Shown here one piece after another: positions 56,295 through 64,000 of a stretch of DNA of 64,000 nucleotides; within the stretch, counting starts at the first letter, position 1, and every line of letters starts with the position of its first letter. Source of the DNA: JAHEZL01 sp964406465 (GTDB taxonomy: Bacteria > Bacteroidota > Bacteroidia > Flavobacteriales_C > GCA-002722245). The position numbers and the translations under genes were made by a program. The stretch spans positions 1-64,000 of the forward strand of contig CAYORT010000016.1 of the NCBI GenBank assembly GCA_964406465.1. The letters are read 5' to 3'. Below the pieces are notes generated by a model. That model did not search any database, was not told the DNA's origin, and was given only the letters and a program-made list of their open reading frames with translations.

Positions 56295-56729
56295 TTGAAA
56301 GGATTTATAGAAATTATCGACAAAGCATTCGGTGAGAATTACTCCTCAACTTATTTCGATGGTGAAGTTTTAAAAGCAAACTTCAAAATGATTCAAAATG
56401 AAAACGCTTTACTTATATACTCCCTAGTAGGCGACAAGTACTATTTAAATTTAATAGTAGCTAATGAGAAGGGAAAGGGGCACGGAACTAAATTATTAAA
56501 CGTTTTTCGAGATGTGATTGCCAGCGATTTTTACTTGGAAACGTGGCAGTATGAAGGCAATAAAGCCCTAATTTCTTGGATAGAGAAAAATGGTGGGGAA
56601 ATAGTGAAAGTGGTGGAGAATTTTTGGTTGGCAGATAGTATAGCCGAGAATTACTCATGCTCTATTTGTGGTCACCCTTGCAGATGCACAATGATTCTGT
56701 ATCACGTTAAAAACAATCGGAAAAAATAA
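56295..56729 (+). CDS. GNAT-like acetyltransferase with Cys-rich tail
   Basis: 144 residues, start at TTG 56295. The core has a GNAT fold with acetyl-CoA loop NEKGKGHGTKLL (the QxxGxG-type motif). The C-terminal segment CSICGHPCRC (Cys spacing 2-3-1) might bind zinc; it is not typical of GNATs. The acceptor is unknown. It overlaps the convergent VanZ-like gene by 23 bp. Confidence 0.65.
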   Translation: MKGFIEIIDKAFGENYSSTYFDGEVLKANFKMIQNENALLIYSLVGDKYYLNLIVANEKGKGHGTKLLNVFRDVIASDFYLETWQYEGNKALISWIEKNGGEIVKVVENFWLADSIAENYSCSICGHPCRCTMILYHVKNNRKK

Positions 56730-57240
56730 CTATTCCTATTAAGAGCAAGGAAGTGAAACTTGCTTTCAGATGAATGCCAGTAATGCTTTCAATTTTTGAA
56801 TGACGTATTATTTTGGTTTTATGAATGACAAGAAATAATACTTTTGCAATTGAGTAGAAAAGCAAATCCATGGGGTCGAAGGTACCATCGGTAATATGAT
56901 TCATTTGAATTATTTCAAGCAACAAACAGTATAATATAGGTATAGCATACCAAATAATATTGTATCTGTTAATCTCAAATTTCCATAGCAAAAACATTAG
57001 GTTTAATGAGCTGAATAGCCAAAGAGCTGCCGGAAGTGAATAACAAATATATTGTGGTAAGGAAGAGTGAAGTGGAAAAATAGAGTTTCGATAGTCTAGG
57101 AACAGTTCTTTTAAAAAAGTTTTTCGAATTAAAATATTGATGAGAATACTTTCATTTCGAAAGGAGATATAAATGAAAAAAGCCAGAAGCAGGGGAGCTA
57201 CGACCAAAAATATCAAGTGTTTTTTAGATTCGTTTTTCAA
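56707..57240 (-). CDS. VanZ-like membrane protein
   Basis: About 177 residues from TTG 57240 (a TTG at 57291 gives 194). Five predicted transmembrane helices. LEIIQMNHITDGTFDPMDLLFY resembles the VanZ signature (E..Q....R...D..D). No vancomycin-resistance context is present, so it is simply a VanZ-like envelope protein. The 3' end overlaps the GNAT gene by 23 bp. Start uncertain. Confidence 0.6.
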   Translation of the reverse strand: MKNESKKHLIFLVVAPLLLAFFIYISFRNESILINILIRKTFLKELFLDYRNSIFPLHSSLPQYICYSLPAALWLFSSLNLMFLLWKFEINRYNIIWYAIPILYCLLLEIIQMNHITDGTFDPMDLLFYSIAKVLFLVIHKTKIIRHSKIESITGIHLKASFTSLLLIGIVIFSDCF

Positions 57241-57322
57241 AATAATGCGATGAAAAAGTAAAAGTAATAATCGCTGTCTAAAAAAAATCAAAAAAATACT
57301 TCATAAGTTTTCATTAAGGTTG

Positions 57323-57330
57323 TACATTTG
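57323..57330 (+). promoter_or_regulatory. Candidate -7 box for amt
   Basis: TACATTTG is an exact TAnnTTTG box, 36 bp before the amt ATG. No clear TTTG at -33 was found upstream. Confidence 0.35.
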
Positions 57331-57365
57331 CAACTTCGTTTTGAAAAATCTTTAAAACCCTTGGT

Positions 57366-58727
57366 ATGATTGAGAAAAGATGGATTATCTCGTTTTCGTT
57401 AATTTGTTTAATTGCACTTCTTGCAGTTTTTTGGGAGTTTATGGGAGGCGGAGTGAACACTGCGGTAATTCCTATGACCGATGAGAAAATTGTTGGTGCC
57501 GATGTAGCCTGGATTCTAACATCATCTTGCTTAGTACTTTTAATGACTCCTGGTTTATCGTTTTTCTACGGTGGAATGGTGGGCGCAAAAAATACTATTT
57601 CAACCATGTTGCAAAGTGTAATTTGCTTGGGCGTTATTAGTGTTTTATGGGTAACCGTTGGATTTTCATTGGCCTTTGGCGACGATGTGAACGGTTGGGG
57701 ATTCATTGGTAGTCCGAAAACTTATTTCATGTTCGACAACGTAAATCAAGCAGTGAACAGCTCTTTAGCCCCTACTATCCCTTTAATATTATTTGCCGTT
57801 TTTCAATTGAAATTTGCCATTATCACTCCGGCTCTTATCACCGGTTCTTTTGCCGAGAGAGTGCGTTTCATTTCTTACTTGTTGTTCGTTTGCCTTTTCA
57901 GTTTATTAATTTATACTCCGCTTTGTCATATGATTTGGCATCCAGAAGGATTGCTTAAAACTCATTTCAAAGTTCTCGACTTTGCTGGTGGAACAGTAGT
58001 TCATATGTCGGCAGGTTTCGCTGCATTGGCTGGTGCCTTAGTGTTAGGAAAAAGAACTAAATCTAATCATGCTCCCACCAACATCCCTTTCGTTTTATTA
58101 GGAACAGGTATGTTATGGTTTGGGTGGTTTGGTTTCAATGCTGGATCGGCATTAGCTGCAAACGGAACAGCTGCTTTAGCTTTCGCAACAACCAATGCTG
58201 CTTCTGCGATGGCAATGTTAACTTGGATTTTCTTCGATAGAATTAATGGCAGAAAAGTGTCGGCAATGGGTGCTTGTATTGGCGCTGTGGTTGGATTGGT
58301 AGCTATTACTCCGGCTGCCGGATTTGTAACTATCCCTCAAGCAGTTTTCATTGGGTTCATTTCTAGTATCGTTTCAAACGTCTTGGTAAACTGGAAAAAG
58401 ATGAAAAGAATGGATGATACTTTAGATGTATTTGCTTGTCACGGTGTGGGTGGTATCATGGGGATGATTTTAACGGCGGTTTTTGCTAATTATGTTGACC
58501 CTGCAACCGGACAAAAAGTTGGTTTGATTTACGGAGGATACCACGATTTCTTATTGTCGATGGAAGCTTTATTAATCGTATCTGCATTTAACTTCGGCGG
58601 AGCGTTTGTACTTTATAAATTTACCAATATGATCATTCCGTTGCGCGTAACTGAAGAATCAGAAAAAATTGGTTTGGATATTTCACAGCACGATGAATCA
58701 TTAGATATGTCGCAAATTCATCATTAG
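57366..58727 (+). CDS. amt: Ammonium transporter
   Basis: 453 residues, 11-12 transmembrane helices. Amt signatures: VLLMTPGLSFFYGGMVGAKN, the twin pore histidines (HMIWHPEG and FACHGVGGIMG), GFAALAGALVLGKR, and WFGFNAGSALAANG. It moves ammonium into the cell for nitrogen supply. A PII (GlnK) gene, commonly next to amt, is not in the window; the next gene is DUF2167. Ends at a strong terminator. Confidence 0.94.
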   Translation: MIEKRWIISFSLICLIALLAVFWEFMGGGVNTAVIPMTDEKIVGADVAWILTSSCLVLLMTPGLSFFYGGMVGAKNTISTMLQSVICLGVISVLWVTVGFSLAFGDDVNGWGFIGSPKTYFMFDNVNQAVNSSLAPTIPLILFAVFQLKFAIITPALITGSFAERVRFISYLLFVCLFSLLIYTPLCHMIWHPEGLLKTHFKVLDFAGGTVVHMSAGFAALAGALVLGKRTKSNHAPTNIPFVLLGTGMLWFGWFGFNAGSALAANGTAALAFATTNAASAMAMLTWIFFDRINGRKVSAMGACIGAVVGLVAITPAAGFVTIPQAVFIGFISSIVSNVLVNWKKMKRMDDTLDVFACHGVGGIMGMILTAVFANYVDPATGQKVGLIYGGYHDFLLSMEALLIVSAFNFGGAFVLYKFTNMIIPLRVTEESEKIGLDISQHDESLDMSQIHH

Positions 58728-58744
58728 AAGTTCAAAAAATAATT

Positions 58745-58780
58745 AAAGCCCGAATCAATCGATTCGGGCTTTTTATTTTA
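58745..58780. terminator. Terminator after amt
   Basis: A 12-bp stem (AAAGCCCGAATC 58745-58756 with GATTCGGGCTTT 58761-58772) with an AATC loop, followed by a T-rich tract. Confidence 0.9.
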
Positions 58781-58815
58781 TCTTGCTCGCCTTAATTAAA
58801 TGAAATTCTGAAAAA

Positions 58816-59775
58816 ATGAAAAAAATTAAAGTTTTACTATTTCTATTCTTTACATCCATTTCGTTGCTGGCAGTTACGGCAGAAATCGAATCAGATAGCG
58901 TTGTAATCGATAGTTTAATGGAGGAAATTGATTCTGTTGCTTTATGGCAAGCAGCACTCAAGTACGAAACAAATACCATTCAATTGGCTAATGGAGTAGC
59001 AGAACTCAAAGTTCCTAAAGGATATAAATATTTGAACGCTGCCGACAGCAGAAAACTGATGATGTTGTGGGGAAATCCAGATGACCCAAGCAGTCTAGGT
59101 TTGTTGCTTAAGGAAGATGAATCTCCTTTAACTGGTACATCCTATATCATTGAAATTTCTTATCAAGAAGAAGGATATGTTGAAGATGACGATGCTGAAG
59201 ATATCGATTACGAAGAAATGTTGGTGCAACTTAAGGAAGAAGCTACCGCTAGCAATGTAGAAAGAAAAGCCCAAGGTTTTCCAACAGTTTCATTAGTGGG
59301 GTGGGCGGCAGTACCTTTTTACGACGCAGAAAACAAGAAACTGCATTGGGCAAAAGAGCTTAAGTTCGAAGGCGAGGAAGCCAATACCCTTAATTACAAT
59401 ATTAGAATATTGGGTAGAAAAGGTTATTTGATGTTGAACGCGATTGGTGATATTAAAATTCTACCCGATGTTAACAAAGACTTAAAAGGAATCTTGAATG
59501 GTGTTAATTTTACGCCTGGAAACAAATATGAGGATTTCGATTCGAGCATCGATGAAGTAGCTGTTATTGGTATTGGAGGGTTGATAGCAGGTAAAGCTTT
59601 AGCGAAAGTTGGCTTTTGGGCTGTGTTCGCAAAGTTTTTCAAATTCATCATCTTTGGAATAATAGCGCTTTTTGCAGCCTTTAAAAACAAGATATTTGGA
59701 CTATTCAAAAAGAAAGAGAAAGTAGAGGAGACGCAAGTAGTGAATACTCGATCTACACCTGAACAATTGCCTTAG
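58816..59775 (+). CDS. DUF2167 family membrane protein
   Basis: 319 residues. Signal peptide (LLFLFFTSISLLAVTA), then a ~200-residue DUF2167 domain (VAELKVPKGYKYLNAADSRKLM, WGNPDD), a glycine-rich hinge (AVIGIGGLIAGKA), a C-terminal transmembrane helix (FFKFIIFGIIALFAAF) and a basic cytosolic tail. The family's function is unknown. It is probably anchored in the inner membrane with the domain outside. Confidence 0.88.
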   Translation: MKKIKVLLFLFFTSISLLAVTAEIESDSVVIDSLMEEIDSVALWQAALKYETNTIQLANGVAELKVPKGYKYLNAADSRKLMMLWGNPDDPSSLGLLLKEDESPLTGTSYIIEISYQEEGYVEDDDAEDIDYEEMLVQLKEEATASNVERKAQGFPTVSLVGWAAVPFYDAENKKLHWAKELKFEGEEANTLNYNIRILGRKGYLMLNAIGDIKILPDVNKDLKGILNGVNFTPGNKYEDFDSSIDEVAVIGIGGLIAGKALAKVGFWAVFAKFFKFIIFGIIALFAAFKNKIFGLFKKKEKVEETQVVNTRSTPEQLP

Positions 59776-59794
59776 TAAAATCTGTTCAAGAATA

Positions 59795-59826
59795 AAAAAG
59801 CCCCAGTCGATTGACTGGGGCTTTTT
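59795..59826. terminator. Bidirectional terminator between DUF2167 gene and rnpB
   Basis: A 14-bp perfect stem (59795-59808 with 59813-59826), GATT loop, T5 on the + strand and an A5 tract (T5 on minus) on the other side. It can end the DUF2167 transcript and RNase P RNA. Confidence 0.92.
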
Positions 59827-59828
59827 AA

Positions 59829-60152
59829 TTACAAACCTATAAGCCGGGTTCTGTCTAGCCTTATCATTTATCTAAACGTTCTACCCGCCAGGTTAGAGCG
59901 AGCAGCTCCCTGGCCTATTTGAACTTTCATCCCAAGTGGTTTTTACAAAGCATGAATTACTTCATGCAGTCGTGAGCTCTTACCTCGCGTTTTCACCCTT
60001 ATCCGTCAGCTGACGGACGGTTATTTTCTGTTACACTTTCCGTCAAAGAACTTTTACAAGTACTCTGCCCTTATTTTCATAAGGCATGGTGCTCTGTGAT
60101 GCCCGGACTTTCCTCATCCGTCGGCTGACGGACGCGATAAAGCAGTTTGTAA
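59829..60152 (-). ncRNA. rnpB: RNase P RNA component (class A)
   Basis: On the minus strand the 5' part contains GAGGAAAGTCCGGGC and the 3' part ACAGAACCCGGCTTAT, both diagnostic of bacterial RNase P RNA (P4 and J/P ends). P1 is formed by TTACAAAC (5') and GTTTGTAA (3'). It processes tRNA precursors together with RnpA. The hairpins near the 5' end and middle both carry the palindrome TCCGTCAG-C-YGACGGA; see findings. Transcription is towards the DUF2167 gene and ends at the shared terminator. Confidence 0.95.
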
Positions 60153-60196
60153 TGAAGCAAAGGTAAGGGTAATTTTGATAGGAGGGGTAATGAACA

Positions 60197-62725
60197 CTAA
60201 AACTTGGCTATCACCCTAAAGTTCAATAATCTTCCTGTTAAGTAATTCGGCACCGCGTACTGCGTATTTGAAACATCTTTAATCCAGAAATAACTTACTG
60301 TATTTTGAATATCTAATAGATTGAAGACTTCTAAACGAAACAATAAATTATCGCAATGTCGCAATAAGCTACTTGGCTTTATAGGCAACAGTTTTTTTCC
60401 TTTTCTCAACTGATTGTCTTGAATCATTTCATAAGAAAATCCTATGTCAACTCTTCTGTAATCAGGAATTCTAAAAGCGTTTCTAAATTGCACTGAGTTG
60501 GGCTGACTAAAAGGGTAGCCAGTTCCGTAGCTTAAGTTTAAATGTAATTTGAGCGCAGGGAACTTAGGCATTTCATCTTGAAAAAATAGATTAACCGTTA
60601 CACGTTGATCGGTTGGACGATATACATAACCCGGATTCACCACCACACTGTCCTTAACAACGTTGCTTGTCGCATAACCGGTGGTGATTTCTTCACCGTT
60701 GGCATTAAATCTTCTGTAATAATAATCGTTGTCTAAATTTTCTTTGGCAACCATGTAAGTCACACTTAGCCATGATTCCAATCCTTTAACAAACTCTCCA
60801 TTTAATCTGGCCTCTATACCTGTGGCATAACCTCTCGCCTCATTTTTACCATAATATGTTACTTGCACCTGATCTACATTATAGGGCACCAAGTTGTACA
60901 TGTCTTTGTAATACGCTTCAGTTGCCAATTTGAACGGACGTTTCCACATATAAAACATCATGTTCATGGCAGCTCCATATTGTATTGATGTTTGTGCCAT
61001 TACATCTGTTTGAATTTGAAACTGAAGGTTTCTTAATTCTTTGTATAAAGGTGGTTGTTGGTAAACTCCTACGTAGGCACGGTAAGAAAATCGCAGCGAA
61101 TCGTTGGCCTTGTTAGAAGGAACGAAGTTAATGCTAACTCTCGGACTCACCACCAGTTGCTTGTTGTAATCCCAGTAGCTTGCTCTAACTCCAGCAAAAA
61201 CCGATAAATCTCTTCCAATGGTTCTGTTCTCAATGATAGTCCAGTTGCGTTGAACAAAAGCACTGTATCTGTTGGTTTGAAGTGAATTTTTAGCCTGAAT
61301 CAAAACAGGAAACACAATGCTGTTTTCTGCCTGCGGAAGCGAATATCCAGCAGAATCGAGGTATTGCCATTCTTTGTAGCTGGCATCTACCATTTCCATT
61401 TGATATTTGACTGAGAAGAGTAGAGATCCGTTGCCAAATTTGTACTCGTTAAAATTTTCGATGTTAGCTATAGTCGAATTTAGTCTACTTCTGGTGTGAT
61501 TTAAAAAGCCGCCAGCTCCCAAGTTGAAAGCAACCTTTCCAAAGTCGGTACTTCCTAAATCGGTTTCCAATTGATTTAATGCATATTGTCCGTAAATGTC
61601 GAATGATACCTGTTCGTAAGAGTTGAAGGCCGAAAGGGTGAATCGTGATTTTAGCCTGTGATTTGGTTTGTAATCGGCCGAAAATGCTGCAAAATAACTC
61701 TCGAAAATATCTCTTTCCTTTCCCTCAAAATACACTTTCATTTCGAAAGCATTGTTGATTCCTCCAAAGCGCGTGGTTCTGTTTTCGGGAATTGATATGA
61801 ATTGATTGTAGGCTACATTTCCTAAAAATGAGATATTCCATTTTTCACCAAGTGGATAAGTGAGGTAACTTTGAAAATCAACAAACATTGGTTTGTAGTC
61901 TCCTTTGGTATCGGTGGTGTTTAATAAATAAGCATTCGATTTTTGGCGTATTCCCAAAAGATAAGTTCCTTTTTTATTTAATAATCCCTCGGTGTGCGCT
62001 CTAAATCCAAGCAAACTAAGATTAAGTGAACTCGCGGCGGAGTCGGGACGCTTATAGGTGATATCTAATACACTCGACATCTTATCGCCAAAACGCGCTT
62101 CGAAGCCCCCAGCATAAAAGTTAATGTTGTCAACCATATCTCCATTCACAAAGCTTAATCCTTCTTGCTCACCGGCGCGCACTAACATCGGACGAAATAT
62201 TTCTATACCATTTACATAAATCAAATTTTCATCGAAGTTACCTCCTCGAACAGAATACTGACTACTCAACTCATTGTTGCTGCTCACCCCAGGAAGCGTT
62301 TTAATGATATCGGTAGCATCACCTCCGGCAGATGGCAAATTGTTTAAATGCTTGTTGTTTACTTTGATGCCGCCCGACTTATTTCGATTTCCCTCAATCG
62401 TAATGACGTTGGTGCTCGAAATCTTGTTTTCTAAAGTTACAGTGATTTTTGTTCTTTCGTTGGCTTTAAGTTTTATTGATTGCGGACTAAAAGCCACGTG
62501 CGAAAACTCAAGTGTTATTGTTTTGTTGGCTGGAATAAAGAAACTAAAATTGCCCGAATCATTAGCCATATGCGTTTCTCGTGTTTCTAAAACATAAATG
62601 CTTACATTGGCTATTTTATGTTGCAATGAATCAAGCGCAGCGCCATACACCTCAACTTTGTTTTGGGCTTGCAGTGCGGCACAGAACAGGAGGAAAGTGA
62701 TGATATGGGCAACTTTACTTTTCAA
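60197..62725 (-). CDS. TonB-dependent receptor
   Basis: 842 residues. Signal peptide (AHIITFLLFCAALQAQ), CarboxypepD_reg-like domain (about 22-105), plug (about 110-225: NNKHLNNLPSAGGDATDIIKTLPGV, SVRGGNFDENLIYVNGIEIFRP), and a C-terminal barrel ending YAVPNYLTGRLLNFRVIAKF with the usual terminal Phe. It is an outer-membrane transporter energised by TonB; the substrate is not shown. Its start overlaps the upstream regulatory-domain gene by 11 bp, so both are coupled. Confidence 0.93.
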   Translation of the reverse strand: MKSKVAHIITFLLFCAALQAQNKVEVYGAALDSLQHKIANVSIYVLETRETHMANDSGNFSFFIPANKTITLEFSHVAFSPQSIKLKANERTKITVTLENKISSTNVITIEGNRNKSGGIKVNNKHLNNLPSAGGDATDIIKTLPGVSSNNELSSQYSVRGGNFDENLIYVNGIEIFRPMLVRAGEQEGLSFVNGDMVDNINFYAGGFEARFGDKMSSVLDITYKRPDSAASSLNLSLLGFRAHTEGLLNKKGTYLLGIRQKSNAYLLNTTDTKGDYKPMFVDFQSYLTYPLGEKWNISFLGNVAYNQFISIPENRTTRFGGINNAFEMKVYFEGKERDIFESYFAAFSADYKPNHRLKSRFTLSAFNSYEQVSFDIYGQYALNQLETDLGSTDFGKVAFNLGAGGFLNHTRSRLNSTIANIENFNEYKFGNGSLLFSVKYQMEMVDASYKEWQYLDSAGYSLPQAENSIVFPVLIQAKNSLQTNRYSAFVQRNWTIIENRTIGRDLSVFAGVRASYWDYNKQLVVSPRVSINFVPSNKANDSLRFSYRAYVGVYQQPPLYKELRNLQFQIQTDVMAQTSIQYGAAMNMMFYMWKRPFKLATEAYYKDMYNLVPYNVDQVQVTYYGKNEARGYATGIEARLNGEFVKGLESWLSVTYMVAKENLDNDYYYRRFNANGEEITTGYATSNVVKDSVVVNPGYVYRPTDQRVTVNLFFQDEMPKFPALKLHLNLSYGTGYPFSQPNSVQFRNAFRIPDYRRVDIGFSYEMIQDNQLRKGKKLLPIKPSSLLRHCDNLLFRLEVFNLLDIQNTVSYFWIKDVSNTQYAVPNYLTGRLLNFRVIAKF

Positions 62726-63347
62726 TTTTTAATTCACCATTTTTCCAGGCTTGAAGAAATTTTGCCCAAGCTATTGGGTTAAGTAAGTTGTTTGGTGGAA
62801 TTTGACCAGTGTAGTACAATTGGTTTTTGGTTTGATTTTGTTGCCATTTTTGGTTGAGACTCGCATCTGCTCGGTATTCTGAATTGTTGGTCTCAATTCG
62901 ATCGAGATTACGTTTTGCATTTTCCAAATCGCCTTCGGGGATTGACTGATTTTCAAACGCATATTTAAATTGCTGATAAGATGGCCATTTCGAGATAGTG
63001 ATGGTAGGCATTACCAGAGTATCTCTTTTCATCATTTGAATTAATGAATAAGAATTTTGAGTAAGGGTATCAGGTAAATAATATGTTTCTGAAGTGAATC
63101 CAATACATGAAAATTTCAAAGTGTCACCAGCTGTAATAACCAAAGAGAAATATCCTGATGCATCGGCCATGGTTCCTCTATTTGTACCAGAAATGAGTAT
63201 ACTGGTATATGAAACTCCTCTTAGGCTATCATTAGATATTACTATTCCCGTGAGCTGAACTACTTTTTTCTTTTTAGCAGTTTGGGCAAAGGAACAAACA
63301 GAAAAAAGTAAAAAAGTGAAGAGTAGGTATGTTAACTTTTTATGCAT
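62715..63347 (-). CDS. Carboxypeptidase-regulatory-like domain protein
   Basis: 210 residues. Signal peptide (YLLFTFLLFSVCSFAQ), one CarboxypepD_reg-like domain (about 30-110: VVQLTGIVISNDSLRGVSYTSILISG, GYFSLVITAGDTLKFSCIGF), and a C-terminal ~95-residue region rich in Asn and Gln (QQNQTKNQLYYTGQIPPNNLL). It is exported and probably periplasmic or outer-membrane linked. It precedes and overlaps the TonB receptor gene by 11 bp. Confidence 0.88.
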   Translation of the reverse strand: MHKKLTYLLFTFLLFSVCSFAQTAKKKKVVQLTGIVISNDSLRGVSYTSILISGTNRGTMADASGYFSLVITAGDTLKFSCIGFTSETYYLPDTLTQNSYSLIQMMKRDTLVMPTITISKWPSYQQFKYAFENQSIPEGDLENAKRNLDRIETNNSEYRADASLNQKWQQNQTKNQLYYTGQIPPNNLLNPIAWAKFLQAWKNGELKIEK

Positions 63348-63374
63348 TTCGTAAAGCTAACAAAAACGGCGGTA

Positions 63375-64000
63375 CTATTTATTTATTGTAAGGATTAATT
63401 CGCGCTTGTTGAGGTTGTTGTCGATGGCTACAATTCTAACTAAATGCGGACCAATTTCAATGTCTTTAGGGATTTGCATAGAAATGATTTTGTTTTTCGC
63501 ATCGTATTCTAATAGAGTCCAATTGTTATCGAAATAACCATCAAAACGAGCAATTTTTGATTGCCAATCTTCTACAGAAAATCTCAGTTCTTTCATTTCT
63601 CCAATAGTTTGGTTGTTTTTAACATTTTGCGGAACAATGAAAGGAGGAAGAGTGTCAATGCATAAGCAATATCGTCCGAAACTTCTTATTTCACCAAACA
63701 CTGAATCATTATGAATATCGGCAGTTTTATATTGAATGATTTTGTCGTTGCCATCAAGCAAGCCAATGGTGAATTTATCTCTATAGCAATAAAGAGAAGT
63801 GTCAATTGCAAAACAAATTTGTGCTCCGTTTTGAAGAGGAGTAGCATCATGGCAAACAGTATGTGTGCTTGACAAGCATTTTCCAACCTTAGGACCTTTT
63901 TTATATTTTAATTTCACGTCGTTATAAACAGAATACGCAGGTAATTTGAAGGTGAAATTACTATCATTAAAATGAAAATCTTTGTTGTGCAAAATATAAG
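63375..64000 (-). CDS. C-terminal part of an M23-peptidase-like protein (cut by window)
   Basis: The frame is open through the window edge, so the start lies outside. The visible ~208 residues match the C-terminal region that follows the LytM (M23) metallopeptidase domain in many Bacteroidota cell-wall hydrolases (KIARFDGYFDNNWTLLEYDAKNKIISMQIPKDI, then LVRIVAIDNNLNKRE). Only the C-terminal accessory domain is seen, so the peptidase identity rests on memory of this arrangement. It is on the same strand as the two genes that follow. Confidence 0.6.
   Translation of the reverse strand, partial: YILHNKDFHFNDSNFTFKLPAYSVYNDVKLKYKKGPKVGKCLSSTHTVCHDATPLQNGAQICFAIDTSLYCYRDKFTIGLLDGNDKIIQYKTADIHNDSVFGEIRSFGRYCLCIDTLPPFIVPQNVKNNQTIGEMKELRFSVEDWQSKIARFDGYFDNNWTLLEYDAKNKIISMQIPKDIEIGPHLVRIVAIDNNLNKRELILTINK

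Noticed and set aside
1..64000. tRNA, CRISPR array, insertion sequence or prophage
   Set aside because: No cloverleaf with a GGTTCRA arm, no spaced direct repeats, no transposase, integrase or phage gene was seen in the window.

Overview
This 64-kb window is AT-rich chromosomal DNA from a member of the Bacteroidota. Several signs agree. Secreted proteins end in type IX secretion (T9SS) type A sorting domains (YPNP motif, then a short beta-rich domain). There are SusC/TonB-dependent and OMP_b-brl outer-membrane proteins, lineage-typical families (DUF983, DUF3817, DUF2167, DUF5723-like, MORN/YwqK-type, delta-60 repeats), and candidate promoters of the TTTG-N19..22-TAnnTTTG type. Shine-Dalgarno sequences are weak or absent. 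I cannot place the order or genus with confidence. Both window ends cut genes: rpsA on the left and an M23-peptidase-like gene on the right.

Layout. 1-6.1 kb: ribosomal protein S1, a RecQ helicase, an FKBP prolyl isomerase lipoprotein, DedA, a rhodanese and a small beta-barrel protein. 6.2-11.8 kb: a same-strand run of fabG, a VWA/BatA-like membrane protein, a Ste24-like M48 protease, a DUF6913-like protein and dapA. 11.8-14.4 kb: a short accessory block (PD-(D/E)XK nuclease-fold protein plus a Fic protein with a C-terminal extension) between dapA and xseAB. 14.5-21.4 kb: exonuclease VII, a CPA2 antiporter, a stand-alone response regulator and a hybrid phosphorelay kinase, followed by a candidate small RNA. 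21.6-26.8 kb: ispH, pyrD, a lipoprotein, a Sua5/YciO protein and a transaldolase-like aldolase. 26.8-32.3 kb: a secreted-protein cluster with two tandem T9SS paralogues, both frameshifted at G-runs, a GH9 cellulase-like enzyme and a tiny lipoprotein. 32.4-36.9 kb: topoisomerase IV parE-parC. 36.9-45.4 kb: envelope and secreted proteins, two palindromic (MITE/REP-like) elements, a delta-60 protein interrupted by a TAG codon, an outer-membrane receptor and an Asp-box protein. 45.4-51.9 kb: methyltransferase, RNA helicase, dipeptide epimerase, MORN-repeat protein, DUF983, thioredoxin-like and DUF3817 proteins. 51.9-58.7 kb: a fused FAD/Fe-S D-lactate (glycolate) dehydrogenase, an outer-membrane protein, a GNAT protein, a VanZ-like protein and Amt. 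58.8-64 kb: DUF2167, RNase P RNA (minus strand), a TonB-dependent receptor, a carboxypeptidase-regulatory-like protein and the M23 fragment.

Most genes are housekeeping or envelope genes in their usual form. The unusual material is the nuclease/Fic block, the candidate sRNA at about 21.55 kb, the three interrupted T9SS cargo genes (two at poly-G runs), a homopolymer-spaced promoter at 24.45 kb, and the two palindromic elements at 37.4 and 38.3 kb. I saw no tRNA, CRISPR array, insertion sequence or prophage. The only stretches over 300 bases without a long ORF are 31932-32372, which holds a 45-codon lipoprotein gene, and 59776-60196, which holds rnpB.
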